DNA of 64,000 nucleotides, from assembly GCF_900106045.1 (NCBI RefSeq), contig NZ_LT629802.1, positions 1,798,001 to 1,862,000 on the forward strand. Direction: 5' to 3'. The first letter of the stretch is position 1; every line of letters starts with the position of its first letter. Source of the stretch: Pseudomonas mucidolens. GTDB taxonomy: Bacteria > Pseudomonadota > Gammaproteobacteria > Pseudomonadales > Pseudomonadaceae. The notes below the pieces were generated by a model. That model had not been told where the DNA came from. It searched no databases and saw nothing but the letters and a program-made list of their open reading frames with translations. Made by a program: the position numbers and the translations under genes. Below are positions 36,801 to 46,007 of the stretch, one piece after another.

Positions 36801-38557
36801 AAGGCCAGGTGTCGAATGACCACCGGCCGGCCGCTGACCTGTTGACCCTCGGCGTCGGGTTCAAGAAGAGCATCGATAAGGCCCAGGCCTTGGCGAGTCA
36901 TGCCGTTTTCGTTGTTGAGCACCTGTTTCAGTGCTTCAAGCGACAGCTGTGCCGGGACCTGTTCGGCAAACATCTGTTGATGTTCCCGCGCTTGAGGCAA
37001 ATCGTCGAACAGTTTTTGTTGCAGATACCGGGGATAGGTCGTGCCGATGTCGACCTGTTCGATCAGCCCGTCCTTGCGGGTAATGAAGTCCGGCGTCAAC
37101 CATGCGGGAAGGGTCAGGCCCAGGCGATGGCTGAGGGTCAAGTGTCCTCCTGGCCGGGCGACGAGATTGTTGATCGCCAGCTCGGTCAGGCTCATGATTT
37201 TTTTCTCGATGATGCCGGTTGTTCCCGGATAGCCCGCGGCGACGATGAAGGTCAGTTCCACATCGTTGGGCAGGTAGTGGCTGGCGGAAACTCTGGTCGG
37301 GCTACTGTCGTTCGTTTGTTGCATGTGCTTGAGCAAGGCGTCTTGCGTAAAGGTCTTGATGTCCTGGATGTCGCTGAGAAAGGTTCGGCCTTGACGGCGT
37401 TTTTTGGCGCTGGCCAGTGCCAGGCTGTAGCGCTGGAACTTTGTTTGATCGACGACGCTGGCGGCTTTCAGCCATTCGGGCAGCAGTGGCTTGAGGCGTG
37501 CCGACATTTCAGGTGTGGGGCGCGGAGCGTCGAGCAGAAAACGCGCCGGGTCGCTCAATTCTTTGTAGAGCGCGTGCAGATCCTGCCGGCCAATCCGGGA
37601 GGGCAACTGAATAGCTTTCAGGTCGGCCAGTTGCTGTTCCAGCAGCATCGCCGCCTGGGTGTCGAAGGCATCGCCACTGATCTCGTTGCGCTGGCAGGTG
37701 ACGGTGTCGACGACGTAGCGGCTGGCGATCAGTTTGCCCATGTGACGGTTGCAGGCCTCCAGCGATTCAAAGGACTGCACGGCGCTGCCGGGGCTGCACA
37801 GCAGGAAAATGGTTGTGCTTTTTGACGTGTGGACCAGGAGGATTTCGTTGCCGGGCAGCACAGTGCGGGTGGGCCCCTGGGCGAGGGTGTACGTCAGGCT
37901 GTAGGCGTAGACGGGGGCCTGGCTGTTGTGCTGCAAGCGTTGCTCACGCGCAGGCCATTGGACGATCTGGTTCAGGGCCTCACGCGCCTGGTCCGTGAGT
38001 CCTGGCTGTTGCAGCCCGCGGATATGCAGCAGGTTCTTGAGTACATCGCTGAGCCAGCGCCAGCGGCTGATGCTGTTGTGCGAGTCGGTGCCGATGTCGG
38101 CGTTCCAATAGCGGGTCAGTGCGTCCTCGAACCCGATCGGCACGCTCCAGGGCAGTTCAAGCAAGCGTTTTTCGATGAGCTCCATGTCCAGATATTCTCC
38201 GGCCGACTTGAGCGGGGGCGGCATCAGCTGGGGATAAAATTGGCCCCAGAGATCATTAACATTTTCAGAAAGAAAGCAGGGACGCCGGTCCGCAACCCGG
38301 AAATCCACGGGTGTGCCCTGGGCCAGGTAATCGAAAACGCGGTGCATGAACGGTTCGCGACGCCAGCCGCGGGAGCCGGCATTTGGCGTTGCCAATTGGG
38401 TCGTGGAGAGGTCGAAGGTCAGCGCGGGGTATATTTCCTTGATGGCTTGCTCAAGCATGTGTTGCGCGACCTGCTCGAAGGTTGGTCGGCTGGCAAATTG
38501 CAGGCCGACGCTCAGTGCCAGCGCACTGCTGCTGTCAGCTGGGGAGGGCGAAGTCAT
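33872..38557 (-). CDS. DUF6543/dermonecrotic-toxin-like giant protein (copy 1, intact)
   Basis: 1561 residues. The N-terminal half (about 1-640) matches the Pseudomonas DUF6543, dermonecrotic-toxin-domain type (FASRPTFEQVAQHMLEQA..., GNEILLVHTSKST, LPEWLKAASVVDQTKFQRY). A hydrophobic tract at about 730-815 (LLLGTLMLAPFLPGSIVAAT; DLLLNLSMLAIPLLAATAV) could be membrane-inserting helices. A helical region follows (about 1000-1270), then a basic linker near 1285 (RPQKKVIKTRKNG). The conserved C-terminal 105 residues end GLLGKALAQRWFLPLAP. There is no signal peptide and no obvious immunity gene or secretion marker beside it. The family is thought to be toxin-like, but activity and secretion route are unproven. 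AAGGAC precedes the ATG, in the same context as copy 2. Confidence 0.8.
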   Translation of the reverse strand: MTSPSPADSSSALALSVGLQFASRPTFEQVAQHMLEQAIKEIYPALTFDLSTTQLATPNAGSRGWRREPFMHRVFDYLAQGTPVDFRVADRRPCFLSENVNDLWGQFYPQLMPPPLKSAGEYLDMELIEKRLLELPWSVPIGFEDALTRYWNADIGTDSHNSISRWRWLSDVLKNLLHIRGLQQPGLTDQAREALNQIVQWPAREQRLQHNSQAPVYAYSLTYTLAQGPTRTVLPGNEILLVHTSKSTTIFLLCSPGSAVQSFESLEACNRHMGKLIASRYVVDTVTCQRNEISGDAFDTQAAMLLEQQLADLKAIQLPSRIGRQDLHALYKELSDPARFLLDAPRPTPEMSARLKPLLPEWLKAASVVDQTKFQRYSLALASAKKRRQGRTFLSDIQDIKTFTQDALLKHMQQTNDSSPTRVSASHYLPNDVELTFIVAAGYPGTTGIIEKKIMSLTELAINNLVARPGGHLTLSHRLGLTLPAWLTPDFITRKDGLIEQVDIGTTYPRYLQQKLFDDLPQAREHQQMFAEQVPAQLSLEALKQVLNNENGMTRQGLGLIDALLEPDAEGQQVSGRPVVIRHLALLRKPEARPDPVTNMFIIEPQDAETGPHLLYRPFYTPSLQQFATRQALLEAIVEPGELQNSVLTWLPDTARSVYANGGFREPHIVRFLSGDEFSLPEIPAPATLAINGVNDELLQFLHNGKLQQYLYGSTARALVAQADRDSVSNSESRWAVFIEGGSLLLGTLMLAPFLPGSIVAATWLWSLIASASHDIPALASDDPLTRELATVDLLLNLSMLAIPLLAATAVHAPLPKTLKQHAMSPPAPRVIPEQWPVPKTPDILEGPVALPGEHPDATGMSLDFSFASARHRLTPEQHARLLSLQVPRPASLPEPLENGIFRGLYVIGDKWHALVEDHLYQVSPQSDGSATIVDSLDPARSGPVLQSNPHGNWTVDLRLRLRGGMPPKRVKDLRLRKAQRRVELLDAMYKLDAQKTDYKKALNIARHLLAQSEKEKRSDFTDRQRTRIREKFYELLQTHTGTVVKVLDTLPEHAELGIETVPEIISSMMEWVIERADEAVHILMIELHILLENVELGETVIDTKKDKVCDIYDRVTYWHELRDRYLEQLLNLDAAAFERQTEDKPWHESNALTTKANQLNVLWYMAIEDFDFGLDDNLRSILESLREQLRSHSDLRRYDLTPAEQLEILTSLSEQYGNSLDALQGMKTLYVDEIDEAYFDRLLRLVEGLYQDALQKLAAEVKPEPQPRKRPPRQPKTAAGRPQKKVIKTRKNGVLIGDLKPASENFPIEVVELRSEADDKLLARYSRHGDVWDIVEEVRPAPPPKTRSLDVVKGDVRKLLGQLEKHLGNAESYKKRCRFPQEIEEILNNEANRFGKLSEEFERALTASQTPRTQADQTLIEQMSEAISQLKTKGSALRTELSLHLPPTDGNLQYLFDKKLIQVARLGERIALKGVRKDFLEEYAINDRNGSPLWYAHFHYATANTPKADYSVAHLKTKEQRKEHYHSQLAKADNPYAVVDVHRGLLGKALAQRWFLPLAP

Positions 38558-38590
38558 AAGAAGTCCTTTTCGTAAAACTCATGGCCGTCA

Positions 38591-38648
38591 GGATGACGAC
38601 GATAAAAGTATCGTCATCCCTGTCCCATGCGGGTGGTATGTAGATACC
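38591..38648 (-). promoter_or_regulatory. Upstream control region of toxin-like copy 1
   Basis: The dyad GGTATGTAGATACC (38635-38648) lies 78 bp before the start codon. A perfect 9-bp inverted repeat, GGATGACGA/TCGTCATCC (38591-38599, 38611-38619), sits in the presumed 5' leader. The first dyad is also present 77 bp before copy 2, so it is a candidate shared operator or promoter element. Confidence 0.55.
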
Positions 38649-38788
38649 CGCCTGCCGTTCGCGGGGGGTGCCAGGTCTCGCGGGAGTCTCGGTGAAATCG
38701 GAGGAGATCAGGAGGGATTGCTGCCCATATAACAAGGCCTCGTTTGTCGTCGGGTTTGAAGCGTTTGGAAGCGATGTGCATGCCCAGT

Positions 38789-38936
38789 TCCTGGACGACA
38801 TGGGGCTGATCTCACCTTCATGTTGTTGTGGAACATGTTCGGTGCGCGGTGGCTGCTGCTGGCGCTGGCGCGCTTCCTGACCAAGCCTTCGAGGCTGGCG
38901 GGGCAGAAGGGCAATTCGTTGTTCGCTCACTGGCCG
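38789..38936 (+). pseudogene. Relic of the RND transporter 3' end
   Basis: The nucleotides match the last part of the RND gene. After a poorly conserved edge (GTTCCTGGACGACATGGGGCTGAT), the frame from 38820 reads MLLWNMFGARWLLLALARF, then LAGQKGNSLFAH. The functional gene has MLLWNMFGALWLLPALARF and the same LAGQKGNSLFAH. The original TGA stop has become TGG. There is no start or upstream part, so it cannot be a working gene. It marks one end of the duplicated segment. Confidence 0.85.
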
Positions 38937-38948
38937 GTTGCTGAAACA

Positions 38949-38980
38949 ACAAAGCCGCAACCCCAAGGTTGCGGCTTTGT
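38949..38980. terminator. Duplicated terminator hairpin
   Basis: ACAAAGCCGCAACC/GGTTGCGGCTTTGT with a 4-base loop, the diverged twin of the terminator at 33808-33843. It lies at the same position relative to the RND tail and to the toxin-like stop codon, and probably still terminates copy 2 transcripts. Confidence 0.8.
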
Positions 38981-39025
38981 CGCATTCAGCTCCTGGTCCT
39001 TACCGGGAAAGTTTTCTTGCAGAGA

Positions 39026-42000
39026 TTAAGGTGCCAAGGGTAGAAACCAGCGTTGCGCCAGGGGCTTGCCGAGCAGCCCGCGATGCACATCCACCACCGC
39101 ATAAGGGTTATCGGCCTTGGCCAGCTGTGAATAGTAATGTTCCTTGCGCTGTTCCTTGGTTTTCAGGTGGGCGACGCTGTAGTTGTCTTTCGGCGTTTCG
39201 GCCGTGTCGTAGTGAAAGTGCGCGTACCACAGGGGGCGACCGTCACGGTCATTGATCGCGTATTCCTCGAGGAAGTCCTTACGGGTGCCCTTCAAGGGAA
39301 TGCGTTCGCCGAGCCGCGCGACCTGGATCAGGTTTTTTTCGAACAAGTACCGCAGATTGCCTTCGGTCGGCGGCAATCGCAGGCTCAATTCAGTGCGCAA
39401 CGCAGCACCTTTGCTGGTCAACCGCGAAATCGCCTCGGACATTTTTTCCAGCAGGTTGTGGTCGGCCTGAGTGCGCGGGCTGTGGGTGGCCGCGAGGGTT
39501 CTATCGTATTCTGCGGACAGTTTGCCGAAGCGACTGGCCTCATTGTTCATGATTTCCTCGATTTCCTGAGGAAAGCGGCAGCGTTTTCTGTAGCTTTGCG
39601 CGTTAGCCAGGAGTTTTTCCAACTGCCCCAGCAGCTTGCGTGCATCGCCCCGGATCGCATCGAGCGCCCGGGTCTTGAGCGGTGGTGCCGGACGCACTTC
39701 TTCGACGATGTCCCAGACGTCGCCGCGCTGCGAATAGCGGGCAATCAGCTTGTCATCGGTTTCGGAGCGCAGCTCGACGACTTCAAGCGGGAAGTCTTCG
39801 CTGGCCGGTTTCAGGTCGCCAATCAGTACACCGTTCTTGCGGGTCTTGATGACCTTTTTCTGCGGACGCCCGGCCGCCGTCTTGGAGTGGCGGGGCGGGC
39901 GCTTGGGCGGTTGGGGTTCGGGTTTGACTTCGGCCGCGAGCCTTTGCGAGGCTTCCTGATAGAGGCCTTCGACCAGCTTGAGCAGCCTGTCGAAATAGGC
40001 TTCGTTGATGTCGTCGATATACAGGGTTTTCATGCCCTGCAACGCGTCCAAGGCGTAGCCATACTGCTCGGACAAGCTGGCGAGGACGTCAAGTTGCTCT
40101 GCCGGGGTCAGGTCGTAGCGGCGCAGGTCGGCGTGCGAGCGCACCTGATTCGTTAGTGGCTCAATGATGTCGTTCAGGTTGTCGCTGAGGCTCGAATAGA
40201 TATCCTTGAGCGACAGGTGCCCCAGCACATCCAGCTGGCTGGATTTGGTGGTCAAGGCGTTGCTGCGGTGCCACGGCCAGTCGCTGGTCAGACGCTCGAA
40301 CAGCGCGGTGTCGAGGTTCAACAGCTTCTCCAGGTAGCGGTCCCGCAGCTCCTGCCAATAAATCACTCGATCGAAGTTATCGCACAGTTTATCAAGCAGC
40401 AGGTCGTTGCTCTCCGAATCGATGATAACCGTGCCCAGCTCGCCCATCTCACGCCTTTTTGCGAGCAGGATGTCTTGCTCTATGTTGAGGATCTGCACCG
40501 CATCCACCGCACGTTGCGCCAGTCACTCCATCATTGAATTCAACGTTTCAGGCGCCAGATTAATACCCAGCTCGGCATGTTCGGGGAGGCCGTCGAGCAC
40601 TTTCACGTAGGCCTCGGCATGCGTCAGGATCAGGTCGTACAGCTTGTTGCGGATTTTTACCCGCTGCGTGTCGGTGAAGCCTGGGCGGTTTTCCACCTCG
40701 GACTGGTCCATCAGTTCGCGAGCAATGTTCATCGCCTTTTCATTATGTTCTCGCTGCGCGTTCAGTTGCGTGATCCCTTCCATCAGTTCGCGGCGGCGTC
40801 GAGCCTTGCGCTGGCGCAGTTCCTCCACACGTTTCGGCGCCATGCCGCCACGCAAGCGCAGGCCCAGATCGACGGACCAATGGCCTTGCGCGTCCGATTT
40901 CAGCAGCGGGCCGTTTTTTGTCGGCGCGTGCGGGTCAACGATGATCGCGCTGCCATCCGCTTGCGGGTCGACTTGATAGAGATGCCCCTCAACCAGCGCA
41001 TGCCATGTCTTGCCGATTACGTATAAGCCCCGGAGCATGCCATGTCCAAGCGGTTCGGGGAGGACCGCGGGCCGCGGCACTTGCAAGCGTTGCAGGCGGC
41101 TGCGTTGCTCGGCCGTCAGCCCCTGCCGGGCGCTGGCGAAACTGAAGTCCAGGCGCATGCCGGCGGCTTGGGTATGTTCGCCCGGCAAGGCCACCGGTCC
41201 TTCAAGAATTCCCGGTGCCGGCGCCGCCGGCCACTGCTCCGGGATGGCGCGCGGGGCAGGCGGGCGCATCGCGTGCTTCTTGAGGGCTTCGGGCAGCGCT
41301 GCACGCACGGAGGTGCTGGCGGCGAGGAGCGGCAGCGCGAGCATGCTGAGGTTGAGCAGCAAATCCACCGTGGCCAGTTCCCGGCTGGTCGGATTGTCGC
41401 TGCTCAATGCCGGGATATCACGACTGGCGCTGGCGATCAGGTTCCATAACCAAGTGGTGGCCAGCACCGGACCGGGCAAAAAGGGCGCGAGCATCAGCGT
41501 ACTGAACAGCAGGCTGCCGCCCTCGATAAGCACCGCCCAACGGCTTTCGCTGTTGGAGACCGAGTCCCGGTCGGCCTGGGTAACCAGCGCCCGCGCGTTG
41601 CTGCCGTAGAGGTACTGCAGCAGTTTGCCGGTGCGCAGCCATTGCCACAGTTCTTCGTTGACACCGTTGATGGCCAGGGTCGCCGGGGAGGGGATGTCGG
41701 GCAGACTGAACTCGTCGCCGGAAAGAAAACGCACAATGTGCGGCTCCTGGAAACCGCCATTGGCATACACCGGACGGTCTGCGTCGGACAACCAGATCAG
41801 CACGCTGGTTTGCAGCGCGCCCGGTTTGCCGATGGCGTCCAGCAAGGCCTTGCGTGTCGCGAACTCCTGCAGCGCGGGCGTGTAGAGCGGGCGGTAAAGC
41901 ACATGCGGGCCAAGGTCAACGTCTTGCGGCTCGATGATGAACATATTGGTCAAGGTGTCGGGCCGGGCTTTGGGCTTGCGCAGCATGGCCAAATGCCGAA

Positions 42001-43693
42001 TGACCACGGGCTGACCGCTGACCTGCTGCGCGGCAGGGTCGGGTTTGAGCACAGCTTCGATAAGCGCCAGGCCCTGGCGCGTCATGCCGTCTTCGTTATT
42101 GAGCACCTGCTTCAAGGCTTCCAGCAGCAGCTGGGGCGGCAACTGCTCGGCAAACATCTGTTGACGTTCCTGCGCTTGGGGTGACTCGTCGAACAGTTTC
42201 TGTTGTAGATAGCGCGGATAGCGGGTGCCGATGTCAACCTGTTCGATCAGCCCGTTCTTGCGGGTAATGAAGTCGGGCGTTAACCACATGGGAAGTGCCA
42301 GGCCCCGGCGATGGCTGAGAGTCAAGTGTCCACTTGGCCGAGCGACGAGATTTTTGATGGCGAGTTCGGTCAGGCTCATCTTTTCTTTCTGGATGAGGCC
42401 GGCCGTGCCGGGATAACCGCTGGCCACGGTGAAGGTCAGTTCGACATCGTCGGGCAGGTAGTAGCTGGACGGGAGTCTGACCGGGCTACTGTCGTTGGTT
42501 TGCTGCAGTTGGTTGAGCAAAGCATCCGCAGTGAAGGTCTTGATGTCTTTGATGTCGCTGAGAAAGGTCCGGCCTTGGCTGCGTTTTTTGGCGCTGGCGA
42601 GTGCCAGGCTGTAGCGCTGGAATTTCGTCCGATCGACGATGGTCGCCGACTTCAACCACGCAGGCATCAGCGGTTTGAGTCGCGCCGACATTTCAGGCGT
42701 GGGCCGCGGCGCGTCGAGCAGGTAGCGGGCCGGGTCGCTCAGTTCGTGGTACAGCGCGCGCAGATCCGACAGGCCGATGTGCGAGGGTAACTGCACAGCT
42801 TTCAGGTCGGCCAGTTGCTGCTCCAGCAGCATCGCGGCCTGTGCGTCGAAGGCATGGCCGCCAATCTCGTTGCGCTGGCAGGTGGCGGTGTCGACCACGT
42901 AACGGCTGGCGATCAACGCACCCCAATGTTGGTCGAAAGCCTCCTGCGAGGCAAAGGACTGGACGTCGCCCTCGGGGCTGCAAAGCAGCCACAATGAGGT
43001 GCTTTTGACGGTGTGCACCAGGAGGATTTCGTTGCCGGGCAGCACGTTGCTGACGGTTCCCTGGGTCAGGGTGTAGGTCAGGCTGTAGGCGTAGACGGGG
43101 GCCCGGCTGTTATGGTGCAAGCGTTGCTCACGGTCCGGCCAACTGACCAACTGGTTCAGCGCGTCACGGGCCTGCTCGCTGAGGCCTGGCTGTTGCAAAC
43201 CGCGAATATGCAGCAGGTTTTTCAGCACATCGCCGAGCCAGCGCCAACGGCTGATACCGCTGTCGACCGCGGCGTTCCAATAGGCGGTCAGCGCGTCCTC
43301 AAAGCCGATCGGTACGCTCCAGAGCAGCTCCCGCAACATGCTCTCGATGACCTGCATGTCCAGCTCTTTTCCGGCTGACCTGAGGGGGTGCGGCATCTGT
43401 GCAGAGAGAAAGCAGGCGCGCCGCTCACCCGTCTTGAAATCCACCGGGACGCCCAGGGCCAGGTAGTCGAGAACCCGCTCCATGAACGGCTGGGTATCCC
43501 AGCCACGGGAGGACTCGCTGGGCGTGGCCAGGCGGATCTTGGCGAGGTCGAGGTCGAGTGCCGGGTAGGTTTTCAGGATCGCTTGTTCGAGCATGTGTTG
43601 GGCGACCTGCTCGAAGGTCGGACGGCTGGCAAACTGCAGGCTGACACTTTGGGCGAGGGCAGAAGTGCTGTCGACCGGGGACGGCGCGGGCAT
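39026..43693 (-). pseudogene. DUF6543/dermonecrotic-toxin-like giant gene (copy 2, in-frame stop)
   Basis: Colinear with copy 1 over its whole length (1556 codons), with high similarity from the N-terminus (ALAQSVSLQFASRPTFEQVAQ) to the C-terminal AQRWFLPLAP. Codon 1057 is TGA at 40523-40525, where copy 1 has TGG (Trp in SMMEW). Frame and sequence continue unchanged after it. As read, it yields a 1056-residue protein (40523-43693) that keeps the DUF6543 and hydrophobic parts but lacks the last 493 residues. The downstream part has no ribosome-binding site at its first GTG (40507), so separate expression is unlikely. Low decay elsewhere suggests a recent mutation, a base-call error or read-through. 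Confidence 0.85.
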
Positions 43694-43769
43694 AAAAAGT
43701 CCTTTTCATCAGTTCATGGACGTCGGAATGACGAGGCTGGAAGTATCGCCACCGCGGCGGCTTGGAGGC

Positions 43770-43783
43770 GGTATGTAGATACC
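43770..43783 (-). promoter_or_regulatory. Dyad upstream of toxin-like copy 2
   Basis: GGTATGTAGATACC, identical to the dyad before copy 1 and at the same distance (77 bp) from the start codon. The surrounding leader is otherwise only partly conserved. Confidence 0.5.
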
Positions 43784-43972
43784 CGCCCAGGGGGGCGTCG
43801 TGTGACAGGCTGGTCGGGGACCGCGCGCCGGTAACGCAAAAAAACCGCCAGCAACCGCGCCCGGCCGCGTATTCAATACGCTGCGGGTAACCTCAAGTCG
43901 GCACCGCGACCTTGGGCGTGCGGACAAAACTGGCCTATCATGGGTGCCTTTCCCTTTGATGATTGCCCCGTG

Positions 43973-44266
43973 ATGACTGACGCGACGCCCACCTTGTCCA
44001 CTGAACTTGAAACCTGCGACATGCTCGAAATCGATGGGCTGCACGCTTTCGAGTTCGAATTCGACGCACAGCAGTTGCTGATCATTGCCATGGACGGCCG
44101 CGCGGAAAAACGCTGGCGCTTCAGCCGGGAGCAGGTCCAGGCCGCCACGTTTGACCAGACTTTGCAAAGCTGGACCCTTACCGGTGACTCGGGCGAACAC
44201 CGGCTGATTTGCTTGAGCGCCTTCACTGGCAACAATAACGATGAGGATGAAGCCGATGATGCGTAA
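43973..44266 (+). CDS. DUF5629-like small protein
   Basis: A 97-residue acidic cytosolic protein: MTDATPTLSTELETCDMLEIDGLHAFEFEF, then a beta-rich core (LLIIAMDGRAEKRWRFSREQV, WTLTGDSGEHRLICLSAF) and a disordered acidic tail NNNDEDEADDA. From memory it fits the Pseudomonas DUF5629 family of unknown function. Its 3' end overlaps the start region of the lactonase gene, so the two are coupled. ATG 43973 is preferred over ATG 43940. Confidence 0.7.
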   Translation: MTDATPTLSTELETCDMLEIDGLHAFEFEFDAQQLLIIAMDGRAEKRWRFSREQVQAATFDQTLQSWTLTGDSGEHRLICLSAFTGNNNDEDEADDA

Positions 44267-45428
44267 ATTCTGGCCGCTGCTGATGGCTGGCAGCGTGGGA
44301 GCCATGTCGGTGCAGGCCGCGCCCGCGGACACCTATGAGCTGCTGGTGGGCAGTTACACCGCAGGCGCCAGTGAAGGCATCTATCGCCTGCAATTTGACA
44401 GCCGCACCGGCCAGTTCAACGGTAAGCCGGTGCTGGCCGCGCAAACCCATAATCCGTCCTGGCTGACCCTGTCCAAAGACCAGAAACGCTTGTATGTGGT
44501 CAATGAAAACGGCCCGGGCCAGCACGACCCAGTGGGACGCGTCAGCAGCTACAGCATCGACCCGCAGACCTTTCGGTTGACCTTGGTCAACCAGGTGCAA
44601 AGCCTCGGCAACGAGCCGACACATTCAAGCAGCGCCACCGATGAGCGTCATCTGTTCGTTGCCAACTATTCGGTGCTGGAAGATCCGGGCGGCAGTCTGG
44701 CGGTGTTGCCCGTGGATGCCGAGGGCAAGTTGTCGGCCCCGGTGCAACTGAGCGGGCATGTCGCCAGCCGCGTCAATCCCGAGCGCCAGGCGTCCAACCA
44801 TGTGCATTCGGTGGTGTCATCACCGGATGGCAAGTACGTGTTTGCCAACGACCTTGGGGCAGACCGGATCTTTGTCTACCACTATGACCCCAAGGCCAAT
44901 CATGAACGGCCATTGACGCCGGCCGATCCGGCTTACGTGCAGTTGCCGCCCGGCAGCGGCCCGCGCCATCTGTTGTTCAGCGCGGACGGCAAGCATGCCT
45001 GGCTGACCCTGGAGATGAGCGCGCAGATTGCAGTGTTCGACTATCAGGATGGCACGTTGATCCAGCGTCAATTGGTCGACATGGCTGCCGGGCAACCGGT
45101 ATCGGAGAAGGCGGGTGCCGCGCTGCATGCCTCCGATGACGGCAGGTTCCTCTATGTGAGTAACCGTGGCACCGCCAATCAGATCCTGGTGTTCGCCGTC
45201 GATCCGGCCAGCGCGCAGTTGAAGGAAGTCCAGCGCCGTTCGGTGGAAGGCGATCATCCCCGTGAGTTCAGCCTGGACCCGAGTGGTAAGTTCTTGCTGA
45301 TTGCCAATCAGAAAAGCAATGAAATCGTGGTGGTCGAGCGCGACCCGAAGACCGGTCTGCTGGGTAAAACCACGCAGAAATTACCGATCGACGCCCCGAG
45401 CGATATCAAGTTCCTGCTCGGGAAATGA
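44256..45428 (+). CDS. Lactonase family seven-bladed beta-propeller protein
   Basis: About 390 residues. A signal peptide (MMRKFWPLLMAGSVGAMSVQAAP) is followed by a YkgB/6-phosphogluconolactonase-type propeller: LLVGSYT at the start, HNPSWLTLSKDQKRLYVVNE, NHVHSVVSSPDGKYVFANDLGADRIFVY, SGPRHLLFSADGKHAWLTLE and DHPREFSLDPSGKFLLIANQKS. Families of this type hydrolyse 6-phosphogluconolactone in the cytosol; with a signal peptide this one would act on a periplasmic lactone. Several ATGs (44241, 44247, 44256, 44259) compete; GAGG at 44243 best serves 44256. It overlaps the preceding DUF5629-like gene. Confidence 0.85.
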   Translation: MMRKFWPLLMAGSVGAMSVQAAPADTYELLVGSYTAGASEGIYRLQFDSRTGQFNGKPVLAAQTHNPSWLTLSKDQKRLYVVNENGPGQHDPVGRVSSYSIDPQTFRLTLVNQVQSLGNEPTHSSSATDERHLFVANYSVLEDPGGSLAVLPVDAEGKLSAPVQLSGHVASRVNPERQASNHVHSVVSSPDGKYVFANDLGADRIFVYHYDPKANHERPLTPADPAYVQLPPGSGPRHLLFSADGKHAWLTLEMSAQIAVFDYQDGTLIQRQLVDMAAGQPVSEKAGAALHASDDGRFLYVSNRGTANQILVFAVDPASAQLKEVQRRSVEGDHPREFSLDPSGKFLLIANQKSNEIVVVERDPKTGLLGKTTQKLPIDAPSDIKFLLGK

Positions 45429-45434
45429 ACCAAA

Positions 45435-45453
45435 GGCCCCGTACAACGGGGCC
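45435..45453 (+). terminator. Hairpin after the lactonase gene
   Basis: GGCCCCG/CGGGGCC stem with a 5-base loop, seven bases past the stop codon, followed by a pyrimidine-rich but not pure T stretch. A weak terminator is likely. Confidence 0.55.
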
Positions 45454-45584
45454 TGCCTGCTTCTATCAATGGCAGTGATAACAGCTACTGTTTCAAAGAA
45501 TTTCAAGCGCTAATCCTCCCTGGCGTAAGTTTGCTTCAAGGCTTTCACAAGCCATCAAGCCAACCAGACACAAGGGTTACCGAC

Positions 45585-45764
45585 ATGAACTTCAATCTCT
45601 TCTCGATCATCGCCGCTTCCGCTGTTTCGGCCACGGTGGCCTTGCCTGCCAGCGCCAGTGTAGACATCCCCGGCAAGGCTTCCAGCACCCGCAGCTACAC
45701 CCAGAAATACCTGCAACAAAGCGCCAACTTTTATGCGGCGCTGGATCATAAAGTCCAAAGCTGA
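45585..45764 (+). CDS. Small exported hypothetical protein
   Basis: A 59-residue protein: an N-terminal signal peptide (MNFNLFSIIAASAVSATVALPASA), then a 36-residue mature part (SVDIPGKASSTRSYTQKYLQQSANFYAALDHKVQS) with one amphipathic helix and no cysteines. ATG 45585 follows AAGGG at a usable spacing. Similar tiny secreted proteins occur in fluorescent pseudomonads. Function unknown; it stands alone between the lactonase and a REPIN. Confidence 0.6.
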   Translation: MNFNLFSIIAASAVSATVALPASASVDIPGKASSTRSYTQKYLQQSANFYAALDHKVQS

Positions 45765-45846
45765 GTAAGTGCAGAGTGTGCATCTCGGTCGCTGCTACGG
45801 TACTGCCGTGGGGCTGCTGCGCAGTCAAACGAACCCCGACCGTGCC

Positions 45847-45944
45847 AGGTGCGAGCATGCTCGCGAAAAACATCAACGATAACGCGTGCATTCTGGATAA
45901 TCGCGGTGCATTGAGTTCTTCGCGAGCAAGTTCGCTCCTACATA
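45847..45944. repeat. REPIN
   Basis: REP core GTGCGAGCATGCTCGCGAA near 45849-45867 and inverted TTCGCGAGCAAGTTCGCTCC near 45919-45938, in the spacer between the small exported protein and the GST gene. Confidence 0.8.
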
Positions 45945-46007
45945 AAGGCTTGACGGATCAGCATCAGGACAAGCCCTTCGCCACTTTCCGGTTGCCACGC
46001 TCCACGG

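Noticed and set aside
36449..37825. Plus-strand 458-codon open frame opposite the toxin-like copy 1
   Set aside because: Antisense to conserved DUF6543 coding sequence. A matching but shorter frame opposite copy 2 follows from homology, not selection. I considered an antisense immunity gene and dropped it for lack of signal or start context.
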